Of a stretch of 64,000 bases of DNA, positions 26,157-35,051 are shown piece after piece. A program made the position numbers and the translations under genes. How positions within the stretch are numbered: the first letter of the stretch is position 1; every line of letters starts with the position of its first letter. Below the pieces are notes generated by a model, which was not told where the DNA came from, made no database searches, and saw only the letters and a list, made by a program, of their open reading frames with translations. The DNA is taken from NCBI RefSeq assembly GCF_900116445.1, contig NZ_FPBH01000018.1, forward strand, positions 124,001 to 188,000, written 5' to 3'. Source of the DNA: Paraburkholderia aspalathi (lineage in GTDB: Bacteria > Pseudomonadota > Gammaproteobacteria > Burkholderiales > Burkholderiaceae).

Positions 26157-27737
26157 CTACTCCGCAGCCGCACGCCGCATCGACCACCCGCGCGCCGCGC
26201 GTGCCTGCGCCTGGACCTGATGCCGCACTTCGACTGCGATCTCGCGGCGCGGCGCATCGGCGACAAACGTATCCAGCAGTTCGCGCACATCGTGATCGAC
26301 GAAATCGGCACGCGTTGCGTCGACGATCAAGGTCGCGCCGTCGGGAATCTGCTGCAGGTAGTGCTTGAGCGGCACCTTGCCGAGAAACGACACGTCCTTG
26401 CGAAACGACAGCAGGTAGTGATCGCCGTGCTGCGCGAGCACGATTGGGCTACGCAGGTTCGCATACAGCGCGAGCAGCACGCTGCACAGAATGCCGAGCA
26501 CGATGCCGATCAGCAGATCGGTGGCGAGTACGCCGACCAGCGTGACGATGAACGGCGCAAACGGCGCGAAACCCTGCTTGGCGATGGCGACGAACAACGA
26601 CGGTTTGGCGAGCTTCACGCCGGTGAAGATAAGAATCGCCGCGAGGCACGCAAGCGGAATCAGGTTGATGACGCTGGTGAGCGCGAACACGCTGAGCAGC
26701 AGCAACACGCCATGAATGATCGCGGACAGCCGGCTTTGAGCGCCCGCATGCACATTGGCGGAGCTGCGCACGATGACCGAGGTGATCGGCAGGCCGCCGA
26801 TCGCGCCGGCGATCAGGTTACCCACGCCCTGTGCCTTCAATTCGCGATCCGGCGGCGCGGCACGTCGGGCGGGATCGATCTGCTCGACCGCTTCAAGGCT
26901 CAGCAGCGTTTCGAGACTCGCGACGATCGCCAATGTAATGGCGACGCGCCAGACATCAGGATTGACCAGTTGCGCGAAGTGTGGCCCGAAGTCGGCCCAT
27001 TGGAGCGCGACTTGCAACGCAGCGAACGACTCGAGCGACGGCAGCGCGACACGATGCTCGGCGGGCGGCGCGAGCGACGGGGCGAGCAACCCGAGCAGCA
27101 GCGTCGCGCCGATGCCCAGCAGCACCACCGCGAGCGGTGCGGGTACAAGGCGCACCAGCGCAAAGCGACGTAACGCGCGCGTTTCCCAGCCCACCAGAAT
27201 CGCGAGCGACAGCAAAGTGATCACGCAGGCCGCGAGTGATATCGAGCCGAACGGCGTCGATACGCTGCCGGCCATATGGGCAGCGGCTTGCGATCCGGCC
27301 GACGCATTCGCGCCGGATAGCCCAAGCGCGAGCGGAAACTGCTTGACGATCAGCAGCACGCCGATCGCCGCAAGCATGCCCTTGATCACGGGCGATGGCA
27401 CATAGGCCGCAAATCTGCCGGCCTTCAGCATGCCGAATCCGAATTGAATCGCGCCGGACAGCAATACGGCCAGCAGGAACGCGGAGAAGCTGCCGAGTTG
27501 CGCGATTCCGTCGACGACGATCACGACGAGGCCCGCCGCGGGCCCGCTGACGCTCAGCCGCGAACCGCTCAGCACGGCCACCACCAGGCCGCCGACGATG
27601 CCCGATACAAGCCCGGCAAATGGCTCGACGCCCGAGGCGTTGGCGATGCCCAGACATAGCGGCAGCGCCACCAGAAAAACGACCGTGCCAGCCAGCAGAT
27701 CGCGCTGAAACGTGGAAAAGAAAGCTCGAAGGTTCAT
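26157..27737 (-). CDS. SulP family anion transporter, probable bicarbonate transporter
   Basis: A 526-residue inner-membrane SLC26/SulP protein. The membrane domain (about 10-400) starts with LLAGTVVFLVALPLCLGIANASG and contains the typical SGPAAGLVVIVVDGI and GLPITSVIVRSSANVHAGAQSR segments. The C-terminal STAS domain (about 420-505) has TLIVDATRADFVDHDV. Family members move sulphate, bicarbonate or dicarboxylates. The beta-carbonic anhydrase gene immediately upstream on the same strand favours bicarbonate, an inference from context. Confidence 0.92.
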   Translation of the reverse strand: MNLRAFFSTFQRDLLAGTVVFLVALPLCLGIANASGVEPFAGLVSGIVGGLVVAVLSGSRLSVSGPAAGLVVIVVDGIAQLGSFSAFLLAVLLSGAIQFGFGMLKAGRFAAYVPSPVIKGMLAAIGVLLIVKQFPLALGLSGANASAGSQAAAHMAGSVSTPFGSISLAACVITLLSLAILVGWETRALRRFALVRLVPAPLAVVLLGIGATLLLGLLAPSLAPPAEHRVALPSLESFAALQVALQWADFGPHFAQLVNPDVWRVAITLAIVASLETLLSLEAVEQIDPARRAAPPDRELKAQGVGNLIAGAIGGLPITSVIVRSSANVHAGAQSRLSAIIHGVLLLLSVFALTSVINLIPLACLAAILIFTGVKLAKPSLFVAIAKQGFAPFAPFIVTLVGVLATDLLIGIVLGILCSVLLALYANLRSPIVLAQHGDHYLLSFRKDVSFLGKVPLKHYLQQIPDGATLIVDATRADFVDHDVRELLDTFVADAPRREIAVEVRHQVQAQARAARGWSMRRAAAE

Positions 27738-27825
27738 GGTGTCGGTGCAGTAGTGGGTGGAGCCCTGTGTGCTGCGAAGGCAAAGGCGAAGGCCATGCTG
27801 CGGCCGGTTTCATAAGAGCTGCGCA

Positions 27826-28461
27826 CTAGGCGGCGCTATGGGCGGCTGTTGTGCAGGTCATCGCGTCGTCGGCTTCGTAGCCGGACGTGAGTACCTTGAT
27901 GCGCCCGTCCTCGAGCGCGAAGATCCAGCCGTGAACGAGGGGTGCCGGGTCAGCATCGCGCACGATCGCACTCGCGCGTAACTGGCGCACTTGCTCGAGC
28001 ACGTTCAACTCTGCGAGGCGGTCGATACGCTCACGCTCGCTTGCGTGACTCCGGAGTTCGTTGCCATGCGCCTTTGCCAACGCGCACAGAGGTGCGATCC
28101 GTCGATTCACATGCGGCAACGTCGGTTCCGGCGGCAGCAGGGCGGCGCGCACACCACCGCAGCCATAGTGCCCGCAGACGATCACGTGCCCCACCTTCAG
28201 CACGCGCACCGCGTATTCGAGGACGCTCGCGGTGTTGTCGTCGTCGGGATGAAAAAGGTTGGCGATGTTGCGGTGAACGAACAGATCGCCGGGCTCGCAA
28301 TGCGTGATGGTTTCTGCGGGCACGCGGCTGTCCGAGCAGCCGACCCACAGCACATGCGGATTCTGGCCTCGCACCAGATCACGGAAAAATTCGGGGTTGC
28401 GCGCGGCGGTTTCATACGCCCATGCGACGTTGGCGACCAGCAGGCGTTTCGGACGGTTCAT
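27826..28461 (-). CDS. Beta-class carbonic anhydrase
   Basis: A 211-residue zinc enzyme for CO2/bicarbonate interconversion. Zinc ligands are Cys42 (in CSDSRVP, with the Asp44-Arg46 dyad), His98 and Cys101 (in CGHYGCGG). The N-terminal MNRPKRLLVANVAWA and the length fit the CynT/Can group. I start at the ATG at 28461; the longer in-frame reading adds an unlikely 31-residue leader. The SulP gene lies 88 bases downstream on the same strand, an arrangement seen for carbon-supply pairs. Confidence 0.94.
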   Translation of the reverse strand: MNRPKRLLVANVAWAYETAARNPEFFRDLVRGQNPHVLWVGCSDSRVPAETITHCEPGDLFVHRNIANLFHPDDDNTASVLEYAVRVLKVGHVIVCGHYGCGGVRAALLPPEPTLPHVNRRIAPLCALAKAHGNELRSHASERERIDRLAELNVLEQVRQLRASAIVRDADPAPLVHGWIFALEDGRIKVLTSGYEADDAMTCTTAAHSAA

Positions 28462-28630
28462 CGATAGTGGCTCCGTAAGTAGGGCGCACAGACTCGTCGC
28501 CGACACCACGGCTGTGCCCGGACGGCGCAGCGGGTGCAATCGGTACTGAATCAATGCTTACGAAAACCTTTCTATCAAAAAATAAATCTGCTGTGCGCGA
28601 AATAAAATTCGTGGGCATGCGCAATAAATA

Positions 28631-28657
28631 AAAAAAAGCCGCCTGAAAAGGCGGCTT
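28631..28657 (-). terminator. Intrinsic terminator for the BamE-like lipoprotein gene
   Basis: On the minus strand, AAGCCGCC-TTTTCA-GGCGGCTT is followed by a run of T residues (complement of the A run at 28631-28637), 35 bases past the lipoprotein stop. Confidence 0.85.
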
Positions 28658-28691
28658 GGCAAATCCATGCGCAATGGGTTCGAGCGAGCGC

Positions 28692-29255
28692 TCAGAACAG
28701 GCTGCGGCGATCCGGGTCGTGCAAGGGATCAGGCGTTTTTTGCGTGAGCCGCACGATGCCCTGGTCGTCGAAATAGAAGCTGTACATCATGTACCAGACG
28801 TTGTCTTCCAGATAGCGATACGTCCAGACCTCGCGCTTCATCAACGGGAAGTACGACGTTTCGACGGGGCGGCCGAAGTTCACCAGCACGTCGCTCTTCG
28901 TCCACTTGCCGATCTCCGCCCGGTAGAACTCGTTGGGCTGAAGCACCTGACGCACGGTGACGATCTTGCCGGATGCGTCGATGTCGGCGGCGGTAGTGGT
29001 TTCGCCCATTGGCTGGGTCGGCCACATCAGCCGCTTGCCGCCGTTGGGCAGATCGTAGCTTTCACGCGGCGCGCCAAGGCGGGCGACGATGGTCGATTCG
29101 TCCGCGCCTTGTTGGTATTGCTGCCATGGCTGCACGCAGCCGGCGAGCGTAGCCGTGAGCGCGAGTGCGCCCAGGCAGACGAGCGCGGCGTGGCGCAGGC
29201 GTGCTGCGGGCGGCGCTTCGATCGACGCCGCCGTGGATGGGTGGCGGTTGAACAT
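28692..29255 (-). CDS. BamE/SmpA-like lipoprotein
   Basis: A 187-residue lipoprotein precursor. The signal peptide ends in the lipobox LAGC with the lipidated Cys at residue 40, preceded by ALVCLGALALTAT. The mature part holds two SmpA/OmlA-like repeats: DESTIVARLGAPRESYDLPNG and WTKSDVLVNFGRPVETSY, both of the form in which a short helix is followed by GxP and a strand. It is longer than typical BamE (about 110), so it may be a paralogue rather than the BAM component. Start at 29255 is set by GGAGG 6 bases upstream; an in-frame ATG at 29273 is less likely. Confidence 0.8.
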   Translation of the reverse strand: MFNRHPSTAASIEAPPAARLRHAALVCLGALALTATLAGCVQPWQQYQQGADESTIVARLGAPRESYDLPNGGKRLMWPTQPMGETTTAADIDASGKIVTVRQVLQPNEFYRAEIGKWTKSDVLVNFGRPVETSYFPLMKREVWTYRYLEDNVWYMMYSFYFDDQGIVRLTQKTPDPLHDPDRRSLF

Positions 29256-29438
29256 GAATTCCTCCGATGGCATTTGTGCAGCGGTTTTTATCATCGAGAC
29301 ACAATATTTTGACACGGGCGGCGGCAAAAAATTTGCGCTTCGTACAAGCCCCACTGTAATTACGATAACGGCTTTGCCGGCTTGCTTATTCCATCTGGAA
29401 CGCCCTATGATCCGCGCTTCGACGAATCCAGCGGGGCA

Positions 29439-30761
29439 ATGACGATGGCGAAGTGGCAACGGGCGGCAGCAGCGGCAGTCGTGGCGCTGGCAGCGATTTC
29501 GATGGCCGCGGCGGCGCTCGCCGCGGGAGAAACGGTGCCGGGTCCGGCAAGCAAGCCGGTCAATAAGCCGATGGGTGCACCGATCCAGTTGGCGCTGATC
29601 GAAGGCATGTCCGGCCCCTTCGCGAATGCGGGCGCGGCGGTGGAGCGCAATCTGCGCTTCGGTGTCGAGCAGGTGAATGCGGAAGGCGGCGTCAAGCTCG
29701 CCGACGGCGCGCATCCGCTCGAACTGGTGGTGCTCGACAGCAAGGGCAGTGCCGAGGAGGCGCTCGTGCAATTGCGCGCGGCCGCCGACCGCCACATCGG
29801 CTACATCATGCAGGGCAATAGCTCGGCGGTCGCCGCGGCGCTGATCGGCGCGATCGAGAAACAGAACAGCCGCGAACCGGGCAACCGCGAGCTGTTCCTC
29901 AATTATTCCGCCGACGATCCGGCCTTGACCAACGCCAATTGCAGTTTCTGGCACTTTCGCTTCGACGCACACGCAGGCATGCGCATGGATGCGTTGGCTG
30001 ATGTGATCCAGCGCGACAAAGCGGTGAAGAAGGTCTATCTGCTGAATCAGGATTACAGTTTCGGCCACGACGTCAGCAGCCTCGCGCGTTCGACCCTGGC
30101 GACCAAGCGCCCCGATATTGCGGTTGTCGGCGACGAATTTCATCCGATTGGCCGCGTGAAGGACTTCGCGCCCTACATCGCGAAGATCCGCGCGAGCGGC
30201 GCGGATGCGGTGATCACCGGCAACTGGGGCAACGACCTGACGCTTCTGGTCAAGGCGGCACGCGAACAGGGCCTGGACACCCGGTTTTACACCTTCTACG
30301 GCAACAGCCTCGGGGCGCCTGCCGCGTTGGGCGACGCCGGCGTCAAACACGTGATCGCGGTGGCCGACTGGCACCCGAACGCCGGCGGCGCGGCCTCCGA
30401 CGCCTGGTACGCGGCGTTTCGCGCCCGTTTCCCGGCTGCACAAGACGACTACCCGGTGCTGCGCATGCCGCTGATGATCGAGACCTTGGCCGTGGCGATG
30501 AACCGCGCCGGCAGTGCCGACCCGACGGCGGTCGCCCGGGCGTTGGAGGGCATCAAGTTCGACAACGGCTTCCACGCCTCCTGGATGCGCGCCGACGACC
30601 ATCAGCTGATCCAGCCCCTTTACGTGATGGAAATGGACAAGGCCGGCACGCCGGGCGTCAAGTTCGACAACGAAGGTTCGGGCTATGGGTTCCGCACGGT
30701 GCTGGCTTTGCCGCCCGAACGGACTGTGCCGTCAACGGTATGCAAGATGAAACGGCCGTAA
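29439..30761 (+). CDS. ABC transporter substrate-binding protein (LivK-like, Peripla_BP_6)
   Basis: A 440-residue secreted binding protein. A signal peptide (QRAAAAAVVALAAISMAAAALAA) is followed by a type I periplasmic-binding fold beginning IQLALIEGMSGPFANAG and with VYLLNQDYSFGHD typical of branched-chain amino acid or amide binding proteins. No permease or ATPase genes are adjacent, so it is an orphan and could feed a system elsewhere or act as a sensor. Starts at 29439 and 29445 are both plausible. The ligand cannot be told from sequence. Confidence 0.88.
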   Translation: MTMAKWQRAAAAAVVALAAISMAAAALAAGETVPGPASKPVNKPMGAPIQLALIEGMSGPFANAGAAVERNLRFGVEQVNAEGGVKLADGAHPLELVVLDSKGSAEEALVQLRAAADRHIGYIMQGNSSAVAAALIGAIEKQNSREPGNRELFLNYSADDPALTNANCSFWHFRFDAHAGMRMDALADVIQRDKAVKKVYLLNQDYSFGHDVSSLARSTLATKRPDIAVVGDEFHPIGRVKDFAPYIAKIRASGADAVITGNWGNDLTLLVKAAREQGLDTRFYTFYGNSLGAPAALGDAGVKHVIAVADWHPNAGGAASDAWYAAFRARFPAAQDDYPVLRMPLMIETLAVAMNRAGSADPTAVARALEGIKFDNGFHASWMRADDHQLIQPLYVMEMDKAGTPGVKFDNEGSGYGFRTVLALPPERTVPSTVCKMKRP

Positions 30762-30834
30762 AACAGCCCCTGAACAAACCCGGGCCGGCCACGATCCCGC
30801 CCGGCACAGCAGGGTTCGCGGCCGGATCGGGCTG

Positions 30835-30843
30835 TGCTACAAT
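30835..30843 (+). promoter_or_regulatory. Extended -10 promoter of rpsO
   Basis: TGC followed by TACAAT (30838-30843) forms an extended -10; a weak TTCGCG stands 17 bases upstream. It lies about 113 bases before rpsO. Confidence 0.5.
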
Positions 30844-30955
30844 ACGCGTCCCGTTGTGAGGCATGGCTGCAAATGATTGCAGATATGCGCCCACGGGTAA
30901 CCCACGGCACGGCCTTTCTTCCGTGACCGCCTGTCTAGTTCTCAAGGAAATCGAC

Positions 30956-31228
30956 ATGTCCGCAGTTGAAACAAGCAAGAAGTCCGAAGTCGTTGCGCAA
31001 TTCGCACGCGCAGCTAACGACACCGGCTCCCCCGAAGTTCAGGTCGCGCTGCTCACGACCCGCATCAACGAACTGACCGTTCACTTCAAGGCACACACGA
31101 AGGATCACCACAGCCGCCGCGGTCTGCTGCGCATGGTGAGCCGCCGTCGTAAGCTGCTCGACTACCTGAAGGGTAAGGACGCGGATCGTTACCGCGCACT
31201 GATCGAGAAGCTGGGTCTGCGTAAGTAA
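30956..31228 (+). CDS. rpsO: 30S ribosomal protein S15
   Basis: A 90-residue protein that binds 16S rRNA early in 30S assembly. The family blocks DTGSPEVQVALLTTRINELT, HFKAHTKDHHSRRGLL and VSRRRKLLDYL are all present and the length is exact. An AAGGAA ribosome binding site precedes the ATG at 30956. pnp follows, as in most Proteobacteria, with a terminator in between. Confidence 0.98.
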   Translation: MSAVETSKKSEVVAQFARAANDTGSPEVQVALLTTRINELTVHFKAHTKDHHSRRGLLRMVSRRRKLLDYLKGKDADRYRALIEKLGLRK

Positions 31229-31248
31229 TCGGCCAGTCGTTCAGCAAG

Positions 31249-31289
31249 ATGCCTGTGTCAGTTCCACTGATACAGGCATTTTGTTTTTG
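31249..31289 (+). terminator. Intrinsic terminator after rpsO
   Basis: A 13-bp stem (ATGCCTGTGTCAG/CTGATACAGGCAT, one G-U pair) with loop TTCCA, followed by TTTTGTTTTT. Confidence 0.9.
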
Positions 31290-31356
31290 CACGGTGCGCT
31301 TCATGTGATGTGCACCGCCTGCCGGTCGCGGTAGCGTGACGATTCATGCGGCGCCT

Positions 31357-31400
31357 AGCAGGAAAACAGCAGTAAGAAAAGCAGCAAAAAGCAGAAATAC
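31357..31400 (+). repeat. Short purine-rich GCA repeat upstream of pnp
   Basis: Four imperfect units of 10-12 bases each begin with GCAG and continue with an A-rich tail (unit starts 31358, 31369, 31381, 31391). The wording resembles the better 12-bp tandem repeat between nuoI and nuoJ. Function unknown. Confidence 0.45.
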
Positions 31401-31566
31401 GGCCGGGCTTCAGGGCAGAGCTTTGTGTCATTCCAGCGGTTCGCGCGCGTACATAACGTAGGGCGTGGTTCTCTGGAATGGCATAACACTACTCTTCCCC
31501 TGTGGCGCCGGTCCTGGCGTTGCCGCGCCGCTTCTGGTCCGCGCGGCATAACGAAGAGGAAAAGCA

Positions 31567-33714
31567 ATGACTATGTTCAATAAGATCGTCAAAGAATTTC
31601 AGTGGGGCCAACATAAGGTTCGCCTCGAAACGGGCGAAATCGCTCGTCAGGCGAGCGGTGCGGTGATCGTCGATGTCGAAGACACCGTTGTGCTGGCTAC
31701 TGTGGTCGGCGCCAAGACCGCCAAGCCGGGTCAGGACTTCTTCCCGCTGACCGTCGATTACCTCGAAAAGACCTACGCTGCAGGCAAGATCCCCGGTGGT
31801 TTCTTCCGCCGCGAAGGCCGTCCGTCGGAAGGCGAAACGCTGATTTCGCGCCTGATCGACCGTCCGCTGCGTCCGCTGTTCCCGGAAGGCTTCTACAACG
31901 AAGTCCAGGTCGTGATCCACGTCCTGTCGCTGAACCCCGAAATTCCCGCTGACATCCCCGCGCTGATCGGCGCGTCGGCGGCGCTCGCTATTTCCGGTCT
32001 GCCGTTCAACGGCCCGGTCGGCGCAGCACGCGTGGCCTACATCAACAACGAATACGTGTTGAACCCGACGCGTCCGCAAATGAAGGAATCGGCGCTCGAC
32101 CTGATCGTTGCGGGTACGGAACGCGCGGTGCTGATGGTGGAATCGGAAGCACAACAACTGACCGAAGAAGTGATGCTCGGTGCAGTGGTGTTCGGTCACG
32201 AACAAATGCAGGTCGCGATCGACGTAATCCACGAGCTGGTTCGCGAAGGCGGCAAGCCGGAATGGGACTGGAAGCCGGCCGCCAAGAATGAGCCGCTGAT
32301 CGCACGCGTGTCGGAACTGGCGCAAGCCGATCTGCTCGCCGCTTATCAGATCCGCGACAAGCAAGCCCGTTCGACCAAGCTGAAGGAAGTCTATGCAGCG
32401 ACGTCGGCCAAGCTGGAAGAAGAAGCAGCGGCAGCCGGCACGGTTGCAGCAGACAAGGCTAGCGTCGGCAATGTGCTGTTCGACATCGAAGCGAAGATCG
32501 TCCGTACCCAGATCCTGAACGGCGAGCCGCGTATCGACGGCCGTGACACGCGCACCGTGCGCCCGATCGAAATCCGTACCGGCGTGCTGCCGCGTACGCA
32601 CGGCTCGGCACTGTTCACGCGTGGCGAAACGCAGGCTCTGGTTGTCGCAACGCTGGGCACCAAGGGCGACGAGCAGAACATCGACGCGCTCGAAGGCGAG
32701 TACCGCGAACGCTTCATGCTCCACTACAACATGCCTCCGTTCGCGACCGGCGAAACGGGTCGCGTCGGTTCGCCGAAGCGCCGTGAAATCGGTCACGGCC
32801 GTCTGGCCAAGCGCGCGCTGGCTGCGTGCCTGCCGAGCGCCGACGAATTCGGCTACTCGATCCGCGTCGTGTCGGAAATCACCGAATCGAACGGTTCGTC
32901 GTCGATGGCTTCGGTGTGCGGCGGCTGCCTCGCACTGATGGACGCCGGCGTGCCGATGAAGGCGCACGTCGCCGGCATCGCGATGGGCCTGATCCTGGAA
33001 GGCAACAAGTTTGCCGTGCTGACCGACATCCTCGGCGACGAAGATCACCTCGGCGACATGGACTTCAAGGTGGCGGGTACCGAGCAAGGCGTGACTGCGC
33101 TGCAGATGGACATCAAGATCCAGGGCATCACCAAGGAAATCATGCAGGTCGCTCTCGCGCAAGCGAAGGAAGGCCGTATGCACATCCTCGGCAAGATGAC
33201 CTCGGCTGTGTCGGGCGCGAACACGGTGCTGTCGGACTACGCACCGCGCATGATCACCATCAAGATCAATCCGGAAAAGATCCGCGACGTGATCGGCAAG
33301 GGTGGTTCGGTGATCCGCGCGCTGACGGAAGAAACCGGCACGACGATCGATATTTCGGACGACGGCGTCGTCACCATCGCCAGCACCAGCAGCGAAGGGA
33401 TGGCCGAAGCGAAGAAGCGTATCGAGAACATCACGCTGGAAGTCGAAGTGGGCCAAGTGTACGAAGGCACCGTGCTCAAGCTGCTGGACTTCGGTGCGAT
33501 CGTGAACATCCTGCCGGGCAAGGATGGTCTGCTGCACATCTCCGAAATCGCCAATGAGCGTATCAAGGACATCAACGACTACCTGAAGGATGGCCAGCAG
33601 GTGAAGGTCAAGGTCATCCAGACGGACGAAAAGGGCCGCGTGCGTTTGTCGGCCAAGGCGTTGCTGAACGACGCCGCAAACGGCGCGCCGCAAGGCGAAC
33701 CGACGCCGCAGTAA
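31567..33714 (+). CDS. pnp: Polyribonucleotide nucleotidyltransferase (PNPase)
   Basis: A 715-residue phosphorolytic 3'-5' exoribonuclease, core of the RNA degradosome. Two RNase PH domains (about 1-230 and 310-545; the first has ARQASGAVIVDVEDT, the second FATGETGRVGSPKRREIGHGRLAKRAL) flank a helical linker. A KH domain with the GKGG loop (about 555-615) and an S1 RNA-binding domain (about 620-690, VEVGQVYEGTVLKLLDFGA) end the protein. GAGGA lies about 9 bases upstream of the ATG at 31567; a second ATG two codons later is possible. Confidence 0.97.
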   Translation: MTMFNKIVKEFQWGQHKVRLETGEIARQASGAVIVDVEDTVVLATVVGAKTAKPGQDFFPLTVDYLEKTYAAGKIPGGFFRREGRPSEGETLISRLIDRPLRPLFPEGFYNEVQVVIHVLSLNPEIPADIPALIGASAALAISGLPFNGPVGAARVAYINNEYVLNPTRPQMKESALDLIVAGTERAVLMVESEAQQLTEEVMLGAVVFGHEQMQVAIDVIHELVREGGKPEWDWKPAAKNEPLIARVSELAQADLLAAYQIRDKQARSTKLKEVYAATSAKLEEEAAAAGTVAADKASVGNVLFDIEAKIVRTQILNGEPRIDGRDTRTVRPIEIRTGVLPRTHGSALFTRGETQALVVATLGTKGDEQNIDALEGEYRERFMLHYNMPPFATGETGRVGSPKRREIGHGRLAKRALAACLPSADEFGYSIRVVSEITESNGSSSMASVCGGCLALMDAGVPMKAHVAGIAMGLILEGNKFAVLTDILGDEDHLGDMDFKVAGTEQGVTALQMDIKIQGITKEIMQVALAQAKEGRMHILGKMTSAVSGANTVLSDYAPRMITIKINPEKIRDVIGKGGSVIRALTEETGTTIDISDDGVVTIASTSSEGMAEAKKRIENITLEVEVGQVYEGTVLKLLDFGAIVNILPGKDGLLHISEIANERIKDINDYLKDGQQVKVKVIQTDEKGRVRLSAKALLNDAANGAPQGEPTPQ

Positions 33715-33729
33715 TGCGGTAGCAGGGCG

Positions 33730-33764
33730 ACGGCCGGCAGCGCGAATGCGCGCCGGCCGTTTTT
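33730..33764 (+). terminator. Intrinsic terminator after pnp
   Basis: A stem ACGGCCGGC/GCCGGCCGT with an inner CGCG/CGCG extension and a following TTTTT run, 15 bases after the pnp stop. Confidence 0.88.
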
Positions 33765-33908
33765 CATGAAGGGCGCAGGGTGGATTGCGTTGTCGGCAAG
33801 CAGGTGCGAACCGGCGCAAACGGGTACTCTCTCTAAGCGAGGCATGTTGCCTCGGCTCAGACGATTTCCGACGGTAGGCAACGCAATCCAATCTTGGAGT
33901 TGACGCAG

Positions 33909-34925
33909 ATGAAAGCGATCGAAATCACCGAATTTGGCGCGCCGGAAGTCCTCAAGCTGGCGGAGCGGCCCACGCCGCAGCCGAAAGCGGGCGAGGTGCT
34001 GATCAAGGTGGCGGCATCAGGCATCAACCGTCCGGACGTATTTCAGCGCAAGGGTGGCTATGCGCCGCCACCGGGTGCGTCGGACCTGCCGGGGCTGGAA
34101 GTGGCGGGTGAGGTCGTCGGCGGCACCATCGACGAGAAGAACAATCCGTTCGGTCTGAAAATCGGCGATCGCGTGTGCGCGTTGCTTGCGGGCGGTGGCT
34201 ATGCGGAATATGCGACCGCGCCGCTGTTGCAGTGCCTGCCGGTACCCGCCGGTTTGTCGGATGTCGAGGCGGCTTCGCTGCCGGAAACATTCTTCACGGT
34301 GTGGAGCAATGTGTTCGATCGTGCGCAGCTTGGCAAGGGCGAGGGCGCCCCGAACGAGACGCTGCTGGTGCAGGGCGGCTCGAGCGGCATCGGCGTGACG
34401 GCGATCCAGATTGCGCATGCGCTGGGTTTTCGCGTGTTCGCCACGGCCGGGTCGGACGAAAAGTGCCGCGCCTGCGAAGCGCTCGGCGCCGAACGGGCGA
34501 TCAACTACAAGACTGAGGATTTCGTCGAAGTCATCAAGTCACTGACGAACGATCGTGGTGTCGACGTCGTTCTCGACATGGTGGCGGGCAGTTATGTGCC
34601 GCGCGAGCTGACCGCGCTGGCCGACGGCGGCCGCATCGTGCTGATCGCCTTGCTGGGCGGCGCGAAGGCCGAGCTGAATCTGAACGAAGTGCTGCGCCGC
34701 CGTCTGACGGTGACGGGTTCGACGTTGCGTCCGCGGCCGATCGAGTTCAAGGCGAAGATCGCCGCGCAGTTGAAAGAGCGCGTGTGGCCGCACCTCGAAG
34801 ATGGCCGCATTAAGCCAGTGGTGCATCGTGTGTTTCCGGCAGCGCAAGCCGCCGAAGCGCACGCGCTGATGGAAAGCAGCACGCACGTCGGCAAGATCGT
34901 GCTGACTTGGGGTCAGGACGCTTGA
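33909..34925 (+). CDS. NAD(P)H quinone oxidoreductase (zinc-less MDR, PIG3/QOR type)
   Basis: A 338-residue medium-chain reductase. The N-terminal GroES-like part has NRPDVFQRKGGYAPPPGASD, typical of the PIG3-like quinone oxidoreductases, and lacks the zinc ligands of alcohol dehydrogenases. The Rossmann domain contains VQGGSSGIGVTAIQIA. It probably reduces quinones or enones with NADPH. I chose the ATG at 33909, with GGAG about 9 bases upstream. It lies between pnp and tpiA on the same strand. Confidence 0.92.
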   Translation: MKAIEITEFGAPEVLKLAERPTPQPKAGEVLIKVAASGINRPDVFQRKGGYAPPPGASDLPGLEVAGEVVGGTIDEKNNPFGLKIGDRVCALLAGGGYAEYATAPLLQCLPVPAGLSDVEAASLPETFFTVWSNVFDRAQLGKGEGAPNETLLVQGGSSGIGVTAIQIAHALGFRVFATAGSDEKCRACEALGAERAINYKTEDFVEVIKSLTNDRGVDVVLDMVAGSYVPRELTALADGGRIVLIALLGGAKAELNLNEVLRRRLTVTGSTLRPRPIEFKAKIAAQLKERVWPHLEDGRIKPVVHRVFPAAQAAEAHALMESSTHVGKIVLTWGQDA

Positions 34926-35051
34926 CACGGTTGGTTTGACCCGATCCACCCCACGCAGTAAAATTGCGCGTTTTGCGCACGCCGCATGAATACGAAAGGC
35001 GGGCTGTAAGCGCAAACCAAGTCCGCCGCCAATACACGAGACGACGAGACG

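Larger units (their letters stand above)
31229..31566 (+). other. rpsO-pnp spacer
   Basis: This 338-base spacer holds the rpsO terminator, then a purine-rich GCA-repeat stretch (31357-31400), and an upstream region for pnp with no promoter I can assign firmly. In many bacteria pnp mRNA is autoregulated through a long 5' hairpin cut by RNase III; I did not find a clear long stem here. Confidence 0.4.

Noticed and set aside
31489..33891. Antisense frame of 800 codons opposite pnp
   Set aside because: Same explanation; pnp on the plus strand is complete with all domains.
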